A stretch of DNA of 64,000 bases from Burkholderiaceae bacterium (GTDB lineage Bacteria; Pseudomonadota; Gammaproteobacteria; Burkholderiales; Burkholderiaceae_C): positions 149,013 through 213,012 of the forward strand of contig JADMJJ010000024.1 of NCBI GenBank assembly GCA_018780645.1, written 5' to 3'. The position numbers were made by a program, and so were the translations under genes. This document shows, in pieces, positions 58,835 through 64,000 of this stretch. The notes beneath the pieces were generated by a model, which worked only from the letters and a program-made list of their open reading frames with translations, was not told the DNA's origin and made no database searches. How positions within the stretch are numbered: the first letter of the stretch is position 1; each line of letters begins with the position of its first letter.

Positions 58835-59527
58835 TCAGGCCGGCTGCGCCGCGAGTGCCTCGGTCATCCGTCCCGCCTCGATGTGCAGCTGCCGCTGGCA
58901 GCGCTGGGCAATGCCCACATCATGGGTCACCAGCACCAGCGTGGTGCCGGCCTCGCGGTTCAGCTCGAACATCAGCTCCATCACCTGGGCGCCGGTGGCA
59001 AAGTCCAGGCTGCCGGTGGGCTCGTCGGCCAGGAGCAGGGCCGGTCGCATCACGAAGGCGCGGGCCAGCGCCACGCGCTGCTGCTCGCCGCCTGACAGCA
59101 CGCGCGGGTAGTGCTTCAGCCGCTCACCCAAGCCCACGCGCTTGAGCATCTCGGTGGCAAGGCGCTTGGCCTCGGGGTGGCCCTGCAGCTCAAGGGGCAG
59201 CATCACGTTCTCCAGCGCATTCAAGTTGCCCAGCAACTGGAAGCTCTGGAACACGAAGCCGACCTGGGCGGAGCGCACCGCCGCGCGGGCATCTTCATCG
59301 AGGTCGAACAGCTCGGTGCCGGCCAGCTTGACCGAGCCGGTGGTCGGCGTGTCAAGGCCTGCGAGTATCGACAGCAGGGTGCTCTTGCCCGAACCCGAGG
59401 CGCCGACGATGGCCACCGACTCCTGCGCCAGCAGGCTGAAGCTGATCTCATGCAGAATCGTCAGGGTTCCGGTGGAGTCTTTGACGTCTTTGGTGATGCG
59501 CTGGACTTCGATGATGGGTTTTGACAT
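58835..59527 (-). CDS. ybbA: ABC transporter ATP-binding protein, YbbA/LolD type
   Basis: A 230-residue ATPase of the macrolide-export/LolD group. Walker A GASGSGKSTLLSILAGLDTPTTGSVKL (about 42-68), Q-loop VFQSFQLLGNLNALENVMLPLEL (about 97-119), signature VLSGGEQQRVALARAF (about 142-157), Walker B ALLLADEPTGSLD (about 163-175) and H-loop VLVTHDVGIA. It is divergent from tesA with only 17 bp between starts, the usual arrangement in proteobacteria. A YbbP-type permease is not in the window, so its partner is elsewhere. Confidence 0.9.
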   Translation of the reverse strand: MSKPIIEVQRITKDVKDSTGTLTILHEISFSLLAQESVAIVGASGSGKSTLLSILAGLDTPTTGSVKLAGTELFDLDEDARAAVRSAQVGFVFQSFQLLGNLNALENVMLPLELQGHPEAKRLATEMLKRVGLGERLKHYPRVLSGGEQQRVALARAFVMRPALLLADEPTGSLDFATGAQVMELMFELNREAGTTLVLVTHDVGIAQRCQRQLHIEAGRMTEALAAQPA

Positions 59528-59544
59528 GGGAAGGTGGGCAAGCA

Positions 59545-60216
59545 ATGCGTCGACGTGGGCTGGTGAAGCACTGTAGCTTGTTGGGCCTGAGCCTGGCGCT
59601 CGGCTTGACGCAAGCCCCCTTGCTGGCGGCAGAAGCCCGGGCGGCCGCGGCCAAACCGACCGTCAAGCTGATACTGGTGCTGGGCGACAGCCTGTCGGCC
59701 GAATACGGCATAGCCCGCGGCGAGGGCTGGGTGGCCCTGCTGGAACAGCGCCTGGCCAAGAACAGGCAAGCGGTGACCGTGGTCAACGCCAGCATCAGCG
59801 GCGACACCACCTCGGGGGGCCGTTCGCGGCTGCCGGCACTGCTGCAGAAACACCGGCCCAGCCATGTGCTGGTCGAACTCGGTGGCAACGACGCGCTGCG
59901 CGGTCTGCCACTGACCATGACGCAGGACAATCTGCTGGCCATCGTCGGCGCCTGCAAGGCGGCCGGCGCCAAGCCCATCATCGTGGGCATGCAGGTGCCG
60001 CCCAACTACGGGCGGCAATACGGCGAGGAGTTCGCCGGCCTGTTCGCCAAGGTGGCCAAGGCCCAGTCGGCACCGCTGGTGCCCTTTCTGCTGCAGGGCA
60101 TTGCCGAACGCAAGGACGCCGAGGCCTGGTTCCAGGCCGACCGCATCCACCCGCTGGCCAAGGCCCATCCCCAGATGCTGGACAACGTCTGGGCGGTGCT
60201 GAAGGGCCAGCTGTAG
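59545..60216 (+). CDS. tesA: Arylesterase / lysophospholipase-like SGNH hydrolase (TesA family)
   Basis: A 223-residue exported hydrolase. The signal peptide is at residues 1-37 (HCSLLGLSLALGLTQAPLLAAEA). SGNH blocks are LVLGDSLSAEYG (block I Ser near residue 49), NASISGDTTSGGRSRL (block II), VLVELGGNDALRG (block III, GGND), and AWFQADRIHPLAKAH (block V, catalytic Asp-His). ATG 59545 has GGAAGGTGGG upstream. Periplasmic; acts on acyl esters or thioesters. Divergent from ybbA. Confidence 0.95.
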   Translation: MRRRGLVKHCSLLGLSLALGLTQAPLLAAEARAAAAKPTVKLILVLGDSLSAEYGIARGEGWVALLEQRLAKNRQAVTVVNASISGDTTSGGRSRLPALLQKHRPSHVLVELGGNDALRGLPLTMTQDNLLAIVGACKAAGAKPIIVGMQVPPNYGRQYGEEFAGLFAKVAKAQSAPLVPFLLQGIAERKDAEAWFQADRIHPLAKAHPQMLDNVWAVLKGQL

Positions 60217-60302
60217 TCGTTGCGGGTTGGACCTGCCGGGTACCCCCGACAGCTCCGACCCCAACTACTCGTAGCTGTTGGCTGTTGCCGGCCGTTCAGT
60301 GG

Positions 60303-62270
60303 TTACTGTGAGCTGATGCGCTCGCGCCGCCCCTCCTTGTCGCGCTTGCCGGGCTGATCTTCGCGCTCGGGCCGGGCCTGCGGCGCGGGCGCCCGCGGCG
60401 GCTCGCCGCGCTGCACCGTCGGCAGCGCCGGCAAGGCGGCCGGCGGGCTGGGCGGGGCCGCCGGGCGCGTCACGGGCAGACCCTGCGGCGCTTCGCGCTG
60501 AGGCATGGGTGCCGGCGGGGCGGCACGCTCGCGAGGCTCCCGCTGCATCTGCTCCCGCTGCATCTGCTCCCGCTGCATCTGCTCGCGGCGCTGCTGCTCC
60601 CGCACATTCTGTTCGTACTGCTGCTGCGCGCGGTCCCTCGCCCCCATCGGTTCGCCCGTGGGCATGGCAGGCGCCGTGGGTACCTGCATCGCCGGAATCG
60701 GCAGGCTCGGAATCACGGCGCTGGGCATGCCCGGACGCTCGCGCCCGGATTCACGGTTAGGTTCACGGGGCTGCTGCACCGGGGCAGGCAGCTGCACACC
60801 GGACTGGTACTCGCGCAGTGCCGACTGCCCCGATGGCACGGGCTGCGGCGTGGGCACGGCCATCACCGGCGGCGTGCGGCGCGGGCCGCGGTCATCGTCG
60901 CCGCGCGGAATGGCCGGTCGAACGCCATCCCGCGGCCGGTCACGCCCCTCGGGCGGCACCCGCAGCGGCAAGCCGGGATCCGTGTTGACCGGCCCGCGAA
61001 TCAAGTCCTGCACGGTGCCCTGGTCGGCGATGCGGTCGATGCGCTGGCCGCGGCCGATCTGGCCGACCGGCGCCACGGTGATGGCATCGCGCCCGTCGCG
61101 GTTGCCGTAGTACTCATGCGGCGGGCGGCGCGGCCCGTCGATGGCGCGGTTGATGACGTTGGCGTCATGCACATGATGGATGTTGACGTTGCGCACATAG
61201 CCGGGGCTGACCCGGTAGCCGGGCACATAGACCTCGCGCGGCCCCAGCGGAAACCAGCCCACCACCGGCGGCCGGCGCGGCCCGACGGTCACGCCCACGC
61301 TGACCTGCGGCCCGCCCACCCAGGCCACCAGGGCCGGCGCATAGACCGGCCGGCGCACATAGGTGCCCGGCACCCAGCACCAGACACCGCGATGCTGGGC
61401 CCAGCGGCCATAGTGGAAGGGGGCAAAGCCCCAGGGTGCATCGTCCACCCAGGTCCAGCCCCAGGGCGCCACCGAAACCCAGCGGCCGTGGCGGTAAGGC
61501 GCCCAGCCGGGCTCGACACGCTGCGGTATCCAGACCGCGCCGTAGTCCACCGTCTGCTCCCAGCGGCCATAGCGGTCAAGGTCTTCGGCACCGGTCATCT
61601 CGGGCGAGACATAGCGCTCGGAGACGGAGCGCTCCTCTCGGGTCTCCAGGCGCATCACCCAGTCGGTGAACGGGTCATTGCCCAGTGCGACCAGGCGGCT
61701 GCTGTCGCCCATCAGCTCGGCCCGCTGCCCGGCGCCCAGGCTCATCGCCTGGCCCTGGCCCTCGTAGCGCAGCTGCCCCTGCCAGACATTGGCATAGCTG
61801 ATGTCGTCGCGGCGGTCGATGCGGTAGTGGCCGGCACGCTCGGGGCTGAACGTGCCCTCGTTGGTGATGACCTGGTACTCCAGCGCCGTCTCGCGGGTGC
61901 GCAACCGCAGCGCAATGCTGCCGCTGTGCACCTGCACGCGCACGCGCTCGTCATCGAGCTGCAGCACCTCCAGCTCGGTCTGACCATCGACCAGCAGGCT
62001 GGTCGGGCCGACCCGCAACACGGCGCGGGCCTCGCCATCGGTGCTGAGCCGGTCACCGGCGGTCAGGGGCCGGTTGCGCAGTGCGGAGATCCATTCATTG
62101 GTCTCGGCATCGAACAGCCAGACCCGGCCTTCGATCTCGGCGATGCGGCCGACACGACCGGGAGGGTCGGCAAAGGCGGCGCCGGCCACCAGGCTCAGGC
62201 CGAGGAACAGGACGGTGCTGAATCGGCGCAGGCGCTGCGCAATCAGGCCGGTGGGGCTGGGGGATGTCAT
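60303..62270 (-). CDS. FecR-domain, DUF6600 envelope protein with repetitive C-terminus
   Basis: A 655-residue exported protein. The signal peptide is at residues 1-35 (FSTVLFLGLSLVAGAAFA). A FecR-like domain (about 40-190) contains VGRIAEIEGRVWLFD and LSTDGEARAVLRVGPTSLLVDG. A DUF6600 section (about 225-350) has repeated Trp-rich motifs WAPYRHGRWVSVAPWGWTW and WGFAPFHYGRWAQ. The C-terminal third is Pro/Arg/Gln-rich with three EQMQR units encoded by a 15-bp tandem repeat (60541-60585). Probably periplasmic or surface-located; function unknown. Convergent with tesA. Confidence 0.85.
   Translation of the reverse strand: MTSPSPTGLIAQRLRRFSTVLFLGLSLVAGAAFADPPGRVGRIAEIEGRVWLFDAETNEWISALRNRPLTAGDRLSTDGEARAVLRVGPTSLLVDGQTELEVLQLDDERVRVQVHSGSIALRLRTRETALEYQVITNEGTFSPERAGHYRIDRRDDISYANVWQGQLRYEGQGQAMSLGAGQRAELMGDSSRLVALGNDPFTDWVMRLETREERSVSERYVSPEMTGAEDLDRYGRWEQTVDYGAVWIPQRVEPGWAPYRHGRWVSVAPWGWTWVDDAPWGFAPFHYGRWAQHRGVWCWVPGTYVRRPVYAPALVAWVGGPQVSVGVTVGPRRPPVVGWFPLGPREVYVPGYRVSPGYVRNVNIHHVHDANVINRAIDGPRRPPHEYYGNRDGRDAITVAPVGQIGRGQRIDRIADQGTVQDLIRGPVNTDPGLPLRVPPEGRDRPRDGVRPAIPRGDDDRGPRRTPPVMAVPTPQPVPSGQSALREYQSGVQLPAPVQQPREPNRESGRERPGMPSAVIPSLPIPAMQVPTAPAMPTGEPMGARDRAQQQYEQNVREQQRREQMQREQMQREQMQREPRERAAPPAPMPQREAPQGLPVTRPAAPPSPPAALPALPTVQRGEPPRAPAPQARPEREDQPGKRDKEGRRERISSQ
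60541..60585. repeat. 15-bp tandem repeat (three copies) inside the DUF6600 gene
   Basis: Three copies of CGCTGCATCTGCTCC, the last with one change, encode REQMQ-type units on the minus strand. The repeat is in frame (5 residues per unit), so copy-number change would keep the reading frame. Confidence 0.85.
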
Positions 62271-62369
62271 GGCACGGGGCTCCGGAGTGCCCTGCACTGA
62301 AGGCAGGACGTCAGTGCCACAACGCCGGCCGCCGAGATCGGGCTGACGGCGCATACGGCTTGTTACGAA

Positions 62370-62906
62370 TCAATCGTCGTCGTTCGGGTCCATTTCGGGG
62401 AACAGCACGCTGGTGTAACCGAACTGCTTGAAGTCCTTGACGCGCATCGGGTACAGCGTGCCGATCAGATGGTCGCACTCGTGCTGGACCACGCGGGCAT
62501 GGAAACCATCGGCCTCGCGATCGACGGCCACGCCGTACTGGTCAAAGCCGGTGTAGCGGATGCGCGCAAAGCGCGGCACCACGCCGCGCAGGCCCGGCAC
62601 CGACAGGCAACCCTCCCAGCCATCGACCAGTTCGTCGGACAGCGGCGTGATGACCGGGTTGATCAGCACCGTCGGCGGCACCGGCGGCGCCTCCGGGTAG
62701 CGCACATTGCTCTTGAAGCCGAAGATCACCAGTTGCAGGTCGACGCCTATCTGCGGCGCGGCGAGACCCGCGCCCTGGGCGTGGGCCATGGTCTCGAACA
62801 TATCGGCAATCAGCCCGTGCAGCTCGGGGGTGTCGAAGGCCTGCACCGGCGGGGCGATGCGCAGCAGGCGGGGATCGCCCATTTTCAGGATCTCGTGGAT
62901 GGCCAT
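62370..62906 (-). CDS. def: Peptide deformylase
   Basis: A 178-residue metalloenzyme that removes the formyl group from nascent proteins. All three motifs are present: [10 protein letters not shown] (motif 1, about 45-54), [11 protein letters not shown] (motif 2, with the metal Cys, about 97-107) and [13 protein letters not shown] (motif 3, HExxH, about 140-152). ATG 62906 ([15 protein letters not shown]) is the family start. It is not beside fmt or trkA, so this may be a second, stand-alone copy. Divergent from the MBL-fold gene. Confidence 0.96.
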   Translation of the reverse strand: MAIHEILKMGDPRLLRIAPPVQAFDTPELHGLIADMFETMAHAQGAGLAAPQIGVDLQLVIFGFKSNVRYPEAPPVPPTVLINPVITPLSDELVDGWEGCLSVPGLRGVVPRFARIRYTGFDQYGVAVDREADGFHARVVQHECDHLIGTLYPMRVKDFKQFGYTSVLFPEMDPNDDD

Positions 62907-62991
62907 GGTTTCTCGGTTGGTCAACGCGGGCACGGCCAGCGCCGCGCAAGAGCCGTAGATTACTATCTGGCGAGACTCTGCCAAACGACCC

Positions 62992-63942
62992 ATGCCCGAC
63001 TATCTGCAAGACCTCGGCGACGGCTTGTACGCCATCGACACCGGCTTTCAGCGCCCGCTGTTCGACGCCGCCTATCTGATGGTCGAGAACGGCCATGCCG
63101 CCTTCATCGACACTGGCACCAACCACGCGGTGCCCCGGCTGCTCGGCGCCTTGGAGTTTCTGGGCCTGCGGCCCGAGCAGGTCGACTGGGTGATACCCAC
63201 CCATGTGCATCTGGACCATGCCGGCGGCGTGGGCCTGCTGATGCAGTCCCTGCCACAGGCCCGCGTGGCCGTGCACCCCCGTGGTGCGCGGCACATGATA
63301 GATCCCGAAGCGCTCTATCAGGGGGCGCTGGCCGTGTATGGTGAGGAGGAGATGCAGCGCTCCTATGGCACGCTGGTCGGCGTCGACGCCGCGCGGGTGC
63401 TGAGCACCAGCGACGGCCTGCAGCTGGAGCTGGGCGGCCGCCCGCTGCTCATCGCCGACACCCCGGGCCACGCCCGTCACCATCACTGCATCTGGGACGA
63501 GCGCTCGCGCAGCTGGTTCACCGGTGACACCTTCGGCCTCAGCTACCGCGAGTTCGACACCGCCGAGGGCCCCTGGATCATCCCGACCAGCACGCCGGTG
63601 CAGTTCGATCCGGAGGCCCTGCGCACCAGCATAGAGCGCATGATGCGGCAGGGGCCGCTGCACATGCAGCTAACCCACTATGGACGCATCAGCGACCTGC
63701 CTCGCCTCAGCGATTTGCTGCTGGAGCACCTGGACGCAACGGTGGCCATAGGCCTGGCGCTGCGCGACGCGCCCGACCGCCATGCCCGCATCAAGCAAGA
63801 CCTGGCCCTGCTCTACCGCCGCTCGCTGCGCGCGCACGGCTGCCTGCTGGCCGAGGCCTGCATCGACGATCTGCTGGCGATGGATGTGGAGTTGAACGCC
63901 CAGGGCTTGGGCATCTGGCTGGACAGCGACAGGGCGCCGTAG
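62992..63942 (+). CDS. MBL-fold metallo-hydrolase
   Basis: A 316-residue hydrolase with the metallo-beta-lactamase fold. The zinc motif is [14 protein letters not shown] (about 66-79), with later ligands in [13 protein letters not shown] (His) and [13 protein letters not shown] (Asp). A C-terminal helical part of about 110 residues ([31 protein letters not shown]) follows. It has a glyoxalase II-like or lactonase-like architecture but lacks the full glyoxalase II C-terminus. Substrate unknown. Confidence 0.9.
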   Translation: MPDYLQDLGDGLYAIDTGFQRPLFDAAYLMVENGHAAFIDTGTNHAVPRLLGALEFLGLRPEQVDWVIPTHVHLDHAGGVGLLMQSLPQARVAVHPRGARHMIDPEALYQGALAVYGEEEMQRSYGTLVGVDAARVLSTSDGLQLELGGRPLLIADTPGHARHHHCIWDERSRSWFTGDTFGLSYREFDTAEGPWIIPTSTPVQFDPEALRTSIERMMRQGPLHMQLTHYGRISDLPRLSDLLLEHLDATVAIGLALRDAPDRHARIKQDLALLYRRSLRAHGCLLAEACIDDLLAMDVELNAQGLGIWLDSDRAP

Positions 63943-63968
63943 CAAGCCCCGGATTGCATCCGGGCTTG
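63943..63968 (+). terminator. Hairpin just after the MBL-fold gene
   Basis: Arms 63943-63954 and 63958-63968 (CAAGCCC(C)GGAT / ATCCGGGCTTG) form an 11-bp stem with one bulged base and a three-base loop, directly after the stop codon. The following TATGTTTGGGG is only weakly T-rich. Probable transcription terminator. Confidence 0.55.
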
Positions 63969-64000
63969 TATGTTTGGGGCAGCACCTTCAGACGCAGCGA

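Overview
The window is a compact, GC-rich chromosomal segment from a Gram-negative bacterium. The gene set points to a Burkholderiales betaproteobacterium, probably near Roseateles, Pelomonas or Paucibacter: a minCDE operon, adjoining tesA and ybbA, an SPY-like TPR glycosyltransferase, a PEP-CTERM protein, many GcvA-type and c-di-GMP genes, and very short intergenic gaps. The genus is inferred from gene content and composition; no marker RNA is present. I saw no tRNA, rRNA, CRISPR array, insertion sequence or prophage gene.

Layout, left to right. 1-9.8 kb: end of an outer-membrane efflux factor, a small secreted protein, glnS, an alpha/beta hydrolase, then a cupin / ECF sigma / double-cupin anti-sigma module, a LysR regulator divergent from a DUF1127-like protein, a DUF938 methyltransferase and a UPF0149 protein. 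9.8-15.7 kb: a looser, less coding-dense stretch with an orphan Pal-like lipoprotein, a Cache-type histidine kinase, a DUF2267-like small protein translated just ahead of a LuxR-type response regulator, and two proteins I do not recognise. 15.7-21.1 kb: a small GGDEF protein and a three-gene operon made of a GT81-type glycosyltransferase fused to a HAD phosphatase, a sodium:solute symporter and a Gfo/Idh/MocA oxidoreductase. 21-30 kb: DUF4197 protein, type II NADH dehydrogenase, DusC, TPR-OGT protein, PEP-CTERM phytase-like protein and a PAS-GGDEF-EAL protein.

30-37.4 kb: a coupled minus-strand set (M3 peptidase, YgjP-like peptidase, DUF808 protein, SLC13-type permease) and a plus-strand TetR / membrane protein / AarF operon. 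37.5-46.3 kb: a chemoreceptor with a CheR-tether C-terminus, two translationally coupled paralogous TPR-GAF histidine kinases (the first has lost its phospho-acceptor histidine), two tiny overlapping ORFs, and a Clp_N-domain protein with a small HTH protein behind two identical-spacing palindromes. 46.3-53.2 kb: an M14 peptidase, a hydrolase, the pseudouridine catabolism pair psuK-psuG behind an S9 peptidase, and a GNAT acetyltransferase. 53.3-56.6 kb: porin, small PstS-like periplasmic protein and chemoreceptor in one direction. 56.7-64 kb: minCDE with a clear terminator, ybbA/tesA, a FecR/DUF6600 envelope protein, peptide deformylase and an MBL-fold hydrolase.

The most interesting units are the GT81-HAD/symporter/dehydrogenase operon (a candidate glycosyl-glycerate compatible-solute route), the tandem kinase/pseudokinase pair, the cupin-sigma-cupin module with its paired palindromes, the HTH-Clp_N unit with paired operators, and the porin/binding-protein/chemoreceptor cluster.
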